The notes under the pieces are model-generated. The model was not told the DNA's origin, ran no database searches, and worked only from the letters and a program-made list of their open reading frames with translations. A stretch of 64,000 nt of DNA. Origin: Marsupella aquatica (lineage: Eukaryota > Marchantiophyta). Positions 24,943 to 35,754 of the stretch are shown in pieces (positions within the stretch are counted from its first letter, which is position 1; each line of letters starts with the position of its first letter). The stretch is from positions 6,882,001 to 6,946,000 of the forward strand of contig OZ316894.1 of NCBI GenBank assembly GCA_973895155.1, written 5' to 3'. The translations under genes were made by a program, and so were the position numbers.

Positions 24943-27938
24943 CTAATGGTCTACATCAAGTGTCAAAACTAAATCGGCAAGTGGGATTGGAATGTCCTCT
25001 AGGGGGGCTAGCCGCTGTGGAGTCACACTAGCACCCACTGTCAGAGATTGACGATAGATGGCCCGAGCTTGAGCACGCTGTAAGGTGACTGAAATGCGTT
25101 GGCAAAAGTGCGTGGTCAAAACAGATAGCGGGGGTCCAGTGGGACCCATCCGGCCGTGAACATCCCGAGCAGCTTGGCGAAGAAGCCCATCAAAGTGATG
25201 ATGGAGACGCCCAAATATCTCAAGAGCAAGGGGCAGGAAGCTATCAGATGGAGCTCGTGCAACATATTTGGCCACCTTCGTTGTTGCTGCTCGTGATGCT
25301 GCTGCCCCTGCCGTTGTTGCCGCTGTCCCAATGATGTCTTGGCGCAATGGGTTTGCCACCACTACATCTGCCAAAGTACGGTGACCCTCACGGACCATGG
25401 TAAGATCCACCCATAACCGCTGTGATGGAGGACCAGGTAACTCGAGCACCACCTCCCGCCGTGCGCAGACCAAAGAGCCAGAAAGAACCTGAGCAGTGGC
25501 ATCTCTCACAGTATCGTGAACAAAAATGGTTTCGCCGCCCAAACTGCACCGAAGAAGATGGACACCTGTGGCATCACAAGGCTTCCCACAAGTGCAAGTA
25601 GGAGGTAAACCAGCAAGAAGTGGGTGGGGCAAGCCCATACGAAGACGCATGGCTGTCGCAAACTCCACTGAAGACATCCGTAGGTGAGGAATGACTGGAT
25701 TGGCCTGAAGCCAGCCTCTTGCGCCCTTCCCTCCGGAAGAAAGAATCCGAGCTCGGTCCATGTCAGGTGCCTCGTTGAGGATGTTGGAGAGGGTGAAAGC
25801 GTGCATACGCCCAGCAAGGTCTGCCTGAAGATGGACGGGGTCCAAGGATAAAAACTCCTGAAATGAAGGTAACGCAGCTCGAACAGGATCTGGTAATGAT
25901 GACCGCGCCACGCGCAAATGAACCTGAAATGGGAGGGAACCCTCCTCTACCTCCATGAGAAACGAAAGTAAAAAAGGTCGATCCTCAGTAAGGAAACGAT
26001 CTGCCAACAATGAGAAGGCGGCCGCCCATGCACCCAAAAAGGCCAAAGGTGCAAGACGCTCAGTGGAAGTAAGCCCAAAACCACCGTGAGAAATAGGAAG
26101 ACTGAGCTGTCGATGAAGCCACAGAGATGAGAACAAAGTATCTGGCCCTAAAAGCGGGCCTAAAAGAGAAGCCAAAGTCTCATGAATGGAGACATCAAAC
26201 GCTCGGAGGTGTAGATACAAATCCTCCGTAGGGGGATGTGTCCGAGCCAAATAGGACGCGCGAGGGTGGATGCATTGCAATAACAACCCAAATGTTGCCT
26301 GAGAATCTCCTAACTTAGGGAGCATAGGAGTAGGGCTAAGGCAGCCTGTAGAGCGTCAGCAATGAAAGATGAGCAAAAGGAGGCGGTAGCGACTGGGGAG
26401 CCAAGGACCCGAAGACCGTCGTTTGGACGTAAGAACCCAGGGGGAAGCGCAAGATCAGAGGGTAACCCAGCTGGACTCCATGCACGACTCTTCACCGGCT
26501 GAACCCGTAAACCAAGGCCCAACAAATGGGTGGAAAGGGTGGCAAGGGCAGAAGTAACCGCAGCAGGTGGACCAATGATGTGGGTGTCATTTGAAAGGGA
26601 GGGGAAGATACACTTGGGGTGGGCCGCGGAGGCTTCCCGTAAAGCAGTAAAATGGGCAATGGCAAAAAGAGGCCCACCCAAAGGGTCACCCTGACGTGTA
26701 CCTTCTGCAGAAGAAAGAGTGGTATACACTCCTGTAGAGGTGTGATGACTATAGAAGAGGGGGGCCTCGAGTCCATAAAAACAACGGACAAAGGGGATGA
26801 GGGACTGGATGTCTGGATCCACCGCCCTCAAAGCACAAAAAATTGTTGCCCGAGAAACCGTATTGAAAGCATTAGAGACATCAACCTGGAGGACAACCCA
26901 ATCAGGGTGGAGGTCCAAGGTAGTACGAATACCCGCAATAACTGTCTCACAACCGCCGGGAACGCCCACTGCAAACTGATGTGGAGAGATGATCCGATAG
27001 TGCAGAGCGATACTGCGATGAAAGTGTGCGAGACACCAGACAAAGAAAAACCTCTCCAATAGCTATGGGCCGAACACCCGGTGAAGACTTAGCCATGGCC
27101 AGTAAACGAGAAGCACTCAAAAGCCGAGAGACGGGAGGAGGTAAACGGCCGGCTACAATACACTGGCAAAAGGAGAAGAAAATTGGAAAACCAGACTGAG
27201 GATCCTCAGGGGGGAATAAATCATGAAAATGCTCAAAGACATAGCCAGAGGGGCCACCAGCCGCGCAACGCGGGGCATGGAGGAAGGCATAGGTGAAGTG
27301 GTCCCTACTAAACTGAAGATCCTCCTCAGGCTCAAAATCCTCCACGAACAAAGGGAGCTGATCATATGGCTGTGGATGGAGATCCTGAAGGGCCGTCAAG
27401 GTGACCTCGCCAGGGGGGGCTGGTGTGGTGGGAGAAAGGGCCTGGACAGCACGGCGATATTCACCAGCCTGGGCTAAACGACAAGAGCGACGAAGGCGTC
27501 GATGCTCTGGAGGATGAGAGTGGCGAGCTGGGTCAGACAAAGCACGGTAGTAAAGGAATGAGCTCGAAGAAAGTACTCTTCCTGAAGCTGTTCTCAATCT
27601 CCCTGCAGAAAACGATGGATACGAGAGGCAGTCTCACGGTGACCCACACGACCACCGTGACTAGGGAGTGAAAGAGTCCCTTGTGGAAATAGCATGAGTA
27701 AAGACCAATAGGAGACCTCGATAGGATGCGCCAAGATAAGCTGCATGAGTTGCAACAAGGATGACCAAACTAATGGGCGCAACGCTAGTGGGATATGGTT
27801 ATAAAGGCGAGGTCTAATGTACCCTGGATGGTAGGCTGGAAGGGGGTCTAGAGTGCGAACCCAACTCCAAGCCTGCTCAGAAGCCTCAAAAGTATATCGA
27901 AGATTGAAAAATTTAGAGGGGTGCCAGATTAAATTCAA
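24943..27938 (-). mobile_element. Frameshifted non-LTR retroelement with RT, CCHC finger and possible restriction-like endonuclease end
   Basis: Four overlapping minus-strand frames are collinear: 27938-27594, 27597-26947, 27059-26310 and 26325-24943. Together they encode one retroelement protein broken by about three frameshifts. RT landmarks are SPGVRPIAIGE, PHQFAVGVPGGCE, VLQVDVSNAFNTV (motif A), GTRQGDPLGGPLF (motif B), SNDTHIIGP where the catalytic ADD/YADD-type box is expected (about 26,585-26,593), and LRVLGSPV. Downstream, CTCGKPC...HLLRC (25546-25596) is a CCHC finger. It is followed by RLWVDLTM and TLADVVVANP, which resemble the acidic positions of the PD-(D/E)XK nuclease found after the finger in R2-group elements. 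The first catalytic aspartate of the RT box reads as asparagine. The few stops suggest recent decay. Neighbouring repeats may be its untranslated ends. I am sure of a non-LTR RT and moderately sure of the nuclease class. Confidence 0.85.
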
Positions 27939-28440
27939 AATCTAAAGTATACAAGGGATGCACCTTGGTAAGACACATTGAATTAAAATACACAAGAAAA
28001 GAAGTTTGAAGATCGATTCACCATATAGCAGTTTCATTCCATAGAATCTACCACTATGCAAGACCGTGCTAGATGAAAACAAGAGAGCACTTTTTATTCT
28101 TAATCTGTTTCCGTTGCTTATACTTTGGGGAGTTAATTAATTGAACCACAAGTGCACCTGTAACGAGCTACTGGTAACCAGTATAACTCATTGTAAAGTG
28201 CAACTCATTGTAAAGCTCATTTTAAAGTGCACAGGATTTGGAATGGGTTTTGGAAATGTGCTTGAGTGCAGAAACCTTTGTATTTAAGACCTCCACAAAA
28301 GGTGCTCTGCAAAACCTTTGTGTTTAAGAGCTCCACAAAAAGTGCTGAGTGCTCTACCTTTTATACCTTTTGTATGTTGTGAGGCATGGAATGGGGCTTT
28401 ATAGGGACAGGTGTGGCTTTCCAGGGACCTGCCCCTGACA
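27939..28440. repeat. Repeat block shared with 58,320-58,510
   Basis: The part from about 28,190 to 28,420 contains ctccacaaaaggtgct, gaatgggttttg and tttatagggacaggtgtgg. Diverged versions occur in the same order at about 58,360-58,510 (ctccacaaaaggtgct, gaaatgggttttg, tttatagtggcaggtgtgg). The two loci therefore belong to one dispersed repeat family. I see no coding capacity. Confidence 0.5.
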
Positions 28441-28560
28441 TCTACTTTCCAAGTGTCCCTCGGGGAGGCATCTACTTTTCCAGTGTCCCTCGGGGAGGCA
28501 TCTACTTTCCAAGTGTCCCTCGGGGAGGCATCTATTTCCCAGTGACCCATAGGGAGACAT
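28441..28560. repeat. Tandem repeat, about four 30-bp units
   Basis: Units beginning tctactttcc start at 28441, 28471, 28501 and 28531 and carry agtgtccctcggggaggca. Because the period is 30, one frame reads as a ten-residue repeat (YFPSVPRGGI). That frame has no start context or neighbours to make it a gene. The array is followed by two roughly 50-bp units carrying ttttactttttcgctatagtg. Confidence 0.85.
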
Positions 28561-28754
28561 CTACTTTCCAAGGATTTTACTTTTTCGCTATAGTGACCCA
28601 TAGGGAGACATCTACTTTCCAAGGATTTTACTTTTTCGCTATAGTGTGGCGAATGTACAGTGTGTGAAGGAGAAGATGCTCACAAGATGGAGACATCTAC
28701 TTTCCAAGTATTTTACTTTTCACTATAGTGTGGCGAATGTACACTGAAGGAGAA

Positions 28755-29011
28755 GATGCTCAAAAGATTCACTATTCAATTATTTATTGCCAGTTATGTG
28801 CGAAGAAGAAGATGCTCAAAAGATTCACTATTCAATTATTTATTGACAGTTATGTGTGAAGAAGAAGATTCTCAAAAGATTCTCTATTTAATTATTTCCT
28901 TGATAGTTAGATCTCCTTACATGTAAGGGTTACCGTTAGATTCTTACATTTAAGGATAGTCAGATCTCCTTACATGTAAGGGTCACCGTTAGATTCTTAC
29001 ATTTAAGGCTG
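28755..29011. repeat. Two adjoining tandem arrays (56-bp and 53-bp units)
   Basis: Three 56-bp units beginning gatgctcaaaagattc start at about 28755, 28811 and 28867. Two 53-bp units containing agatctccttacatgtaag start at about 28906 and 28959. The arrays abut, and the sequence shows no gene or protein-like frame. Confidence 0.8.
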
Positions 29012-29158
29012 ACAATTAGATTCTGGCTAATGGGACCTGGTGTAAAACTGGCTAATGAGACAGCAAAATAGTAGCGAACGAATTTTGGGGAGGTGGAATT
29101 TGGGGAAATTTTCGCTTCTAAAAGAAACTCTGCCAGTGACCCCATAGCCCCTGACCTC

Positions 29159-29199
29159 TACTTTCCAGGAAAACTAGTGACTAGTCCCTGGAAAGTAGA
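29159..29199. repeat. Perfect 12-bp inverted repeat (hairpin)
   Basis: The arms ctactttccagg (29159-29170) and cctggaaagtag (29188-29199) flank 17 bases that contain the smaller palindrome actagtgactagt. The arm sequence is the same tactttcca motif repeated many times at 28,441-28,700 and 29,250, so the hairpin probably arose from inverted copies of that unit. The rest of 29,012-30,243 shows no gene and should contain the promoter of the YbeY-HAD gene. Confidence 0.7.
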
Positions 29200-30243
29200 C
29201 CGATCATTGAAGTAGACCCATCATTGACCCCGTAGCCCTGACATCTACTTTCGAGGAATCGAGGGAGACGAGAGTCTGAAAAGTAGAGCGATCGTTGAGG
29301 TGATTCCGTGATTGGTCGAGTACATCTCCAAAGAGGAAGGTGTGGCCGACGGGTTCGGTTGCAAGATATTATTTAAGAAAGATGTTTACAATAAGACATT
29401 GACCCACTCACGCTGCTCTGAATCGTCTCGCCTGTCGCCATTCCTGTGGAGGAAACATTCGCCGCTCCTCGTGCTGTGGTTCGATGTTCAGTCATTCGTG
29501 TGGCTGGAAATGAGCAACTTCGTGAGAGCGCTTTAACGACAGCCTCCCTACTCATCACAACGCCGATTCCGTTGAAATTGGCAGAATTGTAGGCTGCATG
29601 TTATCCGACAATTTGCTGCGATAGTTTTATTCCTCCGTCTGCGTACAATATTGAAATCGCTCATCCCCTCGCTCTTTCTGGGCAAAATTCATTAGCGAGG
29701 ATTGCGTCGCCACTGTCGGTTGTTCCGTTATTTTTGAAATTCGCTCATGTGACTTTTCTGTGAATTCGGTTCAATCGTGGGTGTGGAAGGCCTGTAGAGT
29801 TTGCCATTCTCCTCTTGTCATCGCTCTCTCTGCAGAATGGTGCTGCCATGAGAGAGGCTTGACCTTGAAAAAAATTGTTCATTCTTTCATTTCTTTTCTC
29901 CAACGGACTCCCGGTGTTGCGACTTGCGCTTTCTGAGTGTAGGCTGATTTTCGTAAGTTAGTGCCTCGATGTCCTTCTGTGGAGATTGAGGCACATCGTC
30001 TAGTTGAAGAATTCATTATCTTTTTCCTTTTTGAGTCTTTCCTCGTCGTATATTGCCTCCCATCACTGGTTTCTCCTATGCATGAGGGCACTGCCTGTAC
30101 CAATTCACTGCGTACAAAATTTGTGTCTTGACAGCCTCCCCGGCAGCAAATTTTCCCAAACGCAGGCTCTCTGTTCTCCGTAAGTAGGTCTCATTTATTG
30201 GCCATTGTCTCCTCCTTGGTCTCCGAGCCTTGGCAATCTAGTC

Positions 30244-33200
30244 ATGGTGCTATTGCGCACTATTCTGAGTGCGCCTACCCTTAACCTGTCACCCACCCGA
30301 CACCTTCTCTTATCTCGTTGGCATTCCTCCTCTCTTCACTACTATAGTGCAGTTCGTTCAAATTGCTCAGTTGCTGCTGGAGCTGGCGACTTTAAATGGC
30401 TCGCTCACGGCAAGAGTCGCTCGCTGAAAGAATATCGGCTCCAACGAATGCTGGCGGTATCGAATTTGAGCTTTGAGAGGTGTGCGAGTGGGTTTCCCAG
30501 CAGAAGCAAGGGCAGCGAAGATTTAGCTCTAACTCGAGTTCAATGCCTAAGCACTGCCGCTTCAGGCAAAGGACTATCAATCAGATTTCCTGTCACTTTG
30601 GAAGAGAACACTATCCTTGACAGGAACGCTCAGGTTTCGAAATCTCTTGCTGTTATTTCCGTGCTAGAACATACTCTCGGGATAAAATAGATGCGGGAGG
30701 ATCTGTTTAAGTTTAATTCATGGAAAAAAACTGCCGAGACATGTGAGACAGATGATGGTGGGTAGCTGAACAACAGATGCATGGATATTTTGACGTTCCT
30801 AGAGATCTGCATTTCAGAATCGAGGTGTTTTTCTAGAGATGAAACTTTCTTTTCAATCCAGCAATAAACTAGGAGTTCTTCCCAAGCATTTTTTGTTTTC
30901 TGAGCAACTGAAGCAGATGGGATGCGCGCGGTAGGGTCAAACACACTTAACAATCTTCCTAAGAGACAGAGTTTGGTTTATTGAACCTTTGATTTTTGTA
31001 TTTTGATAGGCAGCTGCAGACCAGATTAAGATCGATGGAGCGTTGGTATTGAGTATGGTGGCTGAGAAATTCGAAAATATGGAGGACACCCAGACAGTGG
31101 AGCTTTCCCTAGTTCTCTGTAACGATCCATTTATTCAGGATCTAAATTCCAAGTGGCTGGGGAAGGAAAGCCCTACTGATGTGCTATCATTCCCACAGGA
31201 TCAGGAACCTGGCTTAACGCCTCATGTAAGTGGTCAATAGTAGTCAGCTTTAGAAAACTTAGTTTCTAAACCTTTCATCAGCCTCTTTCCTATATTTGAT
31301 CAACTCTAGCAAAGTAATGCTCAGATGCGACGTGTGCCTCAGTGGAACTGTTAATTTGCATCAAAGACTGCTTCTAGTGAGAATTGAGCTGTCGAATGCA
31401 AATGGCTGAACCCATGTGATTGAATGTTGGCCTTCCGAAGAGTTCCGTCATTTATGGGTTCTTTGGGTAATAATCATTCATCTTCCATTAAGATTGCCGG
31501 ACCTGTTTGATGCTGGTAGAAATATTGCTTTCAAAAAGTTGATGACAACGTAGGTTTATACTGTCTTCATTTGCTACCCTAGATTGCGCAGTTGTACAGG
31601 ATATTACGTGAACAAAACTAGCAAATCGTCTTGTCAGCCGAGGGCATAGATTCGTAATTCAACGAGGTTCGGTTTTCCAGCCAGCAATTGCATCTTTAGT
31701 TTTGATGGTGCAGACTGTTGTTATGTTTGGATATGTGGAAGTGAGAAGTGTGGGGCCCTTGACAGTGATTGCATTTGCAAAATTCTGACAGTGAGTCATC
31801 GTTATTTTCAAATGGATTTACAGCTTTTATTGGGTGATGTCATAATATCACTTGACACGGCAGCAAGGCAAGCTGAGGAAAGGGGTCACACCCTTCTGGA
31901 TGAATTACGAATCCTGTTGGTACGATCACTTGCATCTTTCTTCTGCGCAGCCTTTCAATGGAGATTGAGAAGTAAACGGATTGATCAAATTTAAACGTTC
32001 CTGACACAGTTCCACAATAACGGATTCTATCACCGAAGTACTAATTTCTTAATTTCTGCAGGTTCATGGGTTACTCCACGTTCTGGGGTATGACCATGAG
32101 CTTGGTCCAGACTACAGTAAGGAGATGGAGGAGAAAGAGACTCAAATTTTGAACGATCTTGGCTGGAAGGGAAAGGGTCTAATCACAGCGACCCATGGAA
32201 GCACCTCTGAAGGTGTTGCAGAAAGTAATAAATCCGCAAGCTGATTCCTGCTGTTTTGCTCCTTCATCCAACCCCCTCTGGGCCGTCTAGTTTTGTGGCC
32301 TGTATGTTTACTTCTCTATTACGTCAGTTGACATGCTGTACACTGTAGCATCGTTATTTTAAGCAATCTTCAGCCATATCCCTTTACTTATCTATATGAC
32401 GTAATTCGTGCTGTGACCATTTTCTCCCGCAAAAACCCTAACTTCCACCCTCGCTCAAAAGACATTTAGGTTTGATATCGTATTTGTGACATCTGATATG
32501 CAAGTTTGAACTTGTAACTTTTAAAATAAGGTTCAAGATCTTTCAAAGAAGATGAACGATTAGTTTGGTACGACAGGTGACCGTCTCAAAGTACTCCAGA
32601 CTTGATCTTACCAAAGTGCTTACCAGATATGATCTACCCGCACATCAGATTTCCAAGGTCTATTTTCATTTTGTTCACTTTGATCGCAGGCATTAGGTTG
32701 GACGAGCCAGCGCGGAAGCCGCCACCAAAACCTGCCTTCAAGTTCCTGTTTTGTGACATGGATGGTATGTGGCAATAATTTTATAATGTCTGGTTTCACC
32801 CTTGCCATAGAACGTGAAGTACCCCTAGGTCAATTTATCAACCAAACTTGTTATAATTAATTCGTTGTGGCAGGTTTTTCACTAGACGTTGGCATGCTAG
32901 ATATGAACTTGCCACATTTTCTGGCAATGTGTTATTTATGTGGAACGCGGATTGTTTCCAAATTAGCTCAAAGGGATATTTGAATAATGTGAAAGGTGAT
33001 TTTTCTCGGTGCAGGGACTCTTCTCAATGAAAAGGGCAGAATAACAGAAGCAACTGCGGCTGCTCTAAGAGCAGCCATGGCGAAGGGTGTGCAGGTCGTC
33101 ATTGCTACAGGCAAGGTGCTAGTTGGCAAACCTCATTCATACATGGGCAGTTGGGAATTTTAGCCTAAGCATTGAAATTTTGCAGAAAGTCATCGCGTGA

Positions 33201-35754
33201 ATTGTTGTTTATGAGTTGTCTAGTGGTGCAAACATATTGGCTTGCTGTACCTAGATTTTGTTACATCGTCAATGATTGTTTGCCTATGTACCTAATAAAT
33301 TTGGACAGCGAGCACAATGACTGAACGATTGATGGAAGTTCTCAAACTCTATTTCTGGCACGCCAAGGTCCTTCGTTGTTTAGCAATACAAGATCTTTTA
33401 AATACTCGCTTACAATATGCAGTGGCACCCTACAGACCCAATATGGAGCTATGGCTTCCCTAAGGCCTGTGGGCCTTACCGGTGAAGGTGGAATAATTTC
33501 AACTACCTCACCGGGAGTCTTCACTCAGGTATCAGTTGTATCAATCATTAATTTGTTTGATTACTTTGAAAAGCTTCCGGACAATCTTGTATCTGATTTT
33601 CTTGTAGGTGTTATTTCTCCTATCGAGGTTTGCTGGTTTGAGGTTTTGAACCCTTTATTTGCACGCAGCTAGGAAAAGGAAACCACTGCGAAAGATGAAA
33701 TCGTATTCCTGATACTCTGACTCTAGACAATAGACAGTGAACTCTAGTAGTAATTTAAATCTGCCTGCTGCAGGGATTGCAAGTGCATGGGAAGGGCGGA
33801 TCTGTAATCTACAGAGCAGTTCTGGATCCAGCAATTGTTAAAGAGGTAAGATTCTCGTTCTACTATGAAAAACAAAAGGTTACCAAGTATGAAGAGAAGG
33901 AACGGAAAAATCCGTCAAGAACTTCGAGAAAGAGTTTAGTCCAGCAGAAGTAAAACAACAAAATCCTATACTAAGCCAATCAGATGTTTTGGCCCCAGCT
34001 AAAACTTTTATGCTCAACAGCATCGTTCCTATGAAAGATGAGAGTAAGCTACTTCACAAGCCCAGAATGCATTACTTTAAATGGTTCAAAAGCAATGAAT
34101 TTACCTTACATTTTGGAGAGTGGTCCACCGTACTGTCTTGGCTGCAAGCCATCGGAGGTGGGGATTGCAATGACGCTTTGATGGTGCTGTGAGGGTGTGC
34201 AGGCGTTTGATTATTCAATGGAGCACAATCTTCCAGCCGTAGGGTTTAGTGCTAATCGCATAGTAACCCTTTTTCGACATAAGTTGACAGATGTCTTACA
34301 TGATCTCTATATGGAGCCTAAGGTGGGTCTCATCGAAGGGTTCCTTTCAGACTGTGCAGGCCTTTTTCTACTCATTGGATTATAGTATTTCAGCTACAGG
34401 CTTTCTGGAAATGGTATGGTGGCCCGGTTCAAAACTCAATTAACAATTGTCGTAGAAACCGTCTAGTCTATCATCACTTATTGCCAAAAGCATCTGCGGT
34501 CATAATCTGCCCCAAACAGAAAGTGCACTGCAGTAGCCATGAGATCGCTTTGCAATAAATGATGATGGACTGCAAATACGGTCCAGGTCTGAGGTACTGT
34601 TATAATGCAGTAGTTTAACATACCCGTTCAAAGTGCAACCCCCTTTCCTTCATATTTGATCTAATAGCACCAGTAGTCTTGCATAAGGAATCTTGCGAGA
34701 GTGAGAAAGAGTCCGATTAATGAAGTTGATATTCATGTCGCGAGACGAAATGCCTAGGTTGTTACGACATGTTGTGACAAGCTCCTTGGGACGTTTTTCT
34801 ATTAGCGGCTTCATATCTTGGCTGACATCTGGTTTGATGTACTGCCGTGGAATGTAGGCTGAAGTTGTATCGTCCCTAGATGACTTGATGGCTTCTTGTC
34901 CAGTTCAGGTGTGTGATCTGGAACTTTTATCCCATGCTCATAGTAGTTGCCGATTTGGGATGGTGGGTTCCTCGCGTTGAGGTTATGGACAGTGTGGCCT
35001 TGAATCCTTGATTTATGTCCTGAGTTGATCATGACGAAGATAAGAGTCAAATCATTCTATGTTGATTGCATAGTCTGGTGGGATGGTGTGCAGAAACTTC
35101 TGCTTTATGACACCCCAGAATCCATAAAATTCACAGTACGCCCATATTGGGCTGCAAAATATCAAGGTCAAATAACGTTGGTGCAAGCAGTTGATGACAT
35201 GCTAGAGTTGCTCCCTCCTGGGCAATCAAAAGGTGCAGGGGTGAAGATGCTGCTAGATCATTTAGGTGCATCACCAGAAGAGGTAGGTCTACAATTGACG
35301 AGGTTGATCACGATTTGTCGTTGGGAGTTACAAATGCTCTTAAGGATGCTGCGACTAAAACAATTACCACATCAATGGGTTATATTATTTGAGATTAGGG
35401 CCGAAAGTTTGCTCAAGTTCTTGGTTTCGGGAGATACAGTTGGCTGCAAAGTTTTTGATATCACACTTGGAAGACTATTGTATATTTGTGAAGCGTGGTT
35501 ACTGCACTTAAAAGAGGATCGTTTATGAAAAACTTAGTTCCATGAAGTGTGAAGGGAATAACTTGTGGGAATCTTACTTACAGATAATGGCTCTTGGAGA
35601 TGGCGAGAATGATTTTGAAATGCTTCAACTCGCTGGATGGGGTGTAGCAATGGCCAATGGGTGTGCTAAAACAAAAGCTGCAGCAAATGCTGTGACTGGT
35701 AGTAATAGAGAAGATGGTGCTGCACAAGCTATTCATAGATACATCCTGTCGTAG
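30244..35754 (+). CDS. YBEY: Organellar YbeY endoribonuclease fused to a HAD-family hydrolase, 12 exons
   Basis: The predicted protein has 578 residues. Exons are 30244-30633, 31010-31225, 31824-31919, 32062-32224, 32690-32764, 33015-33115, 33436-33528, 33774-33845, 34203-34322, 34858-34908, 35094-35282 and 35584-35754. Residues 1 to about 90 are Ser/Arg-rich and acidic-poor, as in an organelle transit peptide. The YbeY domain follows (SPTDVLSFPQ, GDVIISLDTAARQA) with the zinc site HGLLHVLGYDH at 236-246. YbeY cleaves rRNA precursors, and in Arabidopsis the homologous fusion At2g25870 acts in chloroplast rRNA maturation. The C-terminal HAD domain has DMDGTLLN (Asp311, Asp313), IATGK (Thr345), Lys505 and GDGENDFEML (527-536), a complete Cof-type catalytic set. 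Its substrate is not known to me. Overall length is close to the Arabidopsis protein. The 17-residue exon 10 was found by frame and phase matching. Confidence 0.93.

Noticed and set aside
28441-28700. A CRISPR array or a coding repeat protein
   Set aside because: The units are directly adjacent with no unique spacers, and the sequence is plant nuclear. The ten-residue repeat frame has no gene structure around it.
33309-33371. A YbeY-HAD exon starting at 33309
   Set aside because: Phase 0 gives an immediate TGA. The acceptor at 33435 instead gives the exact spacing expected between IATGK and VGLTG in the Arabidopsis homologue.
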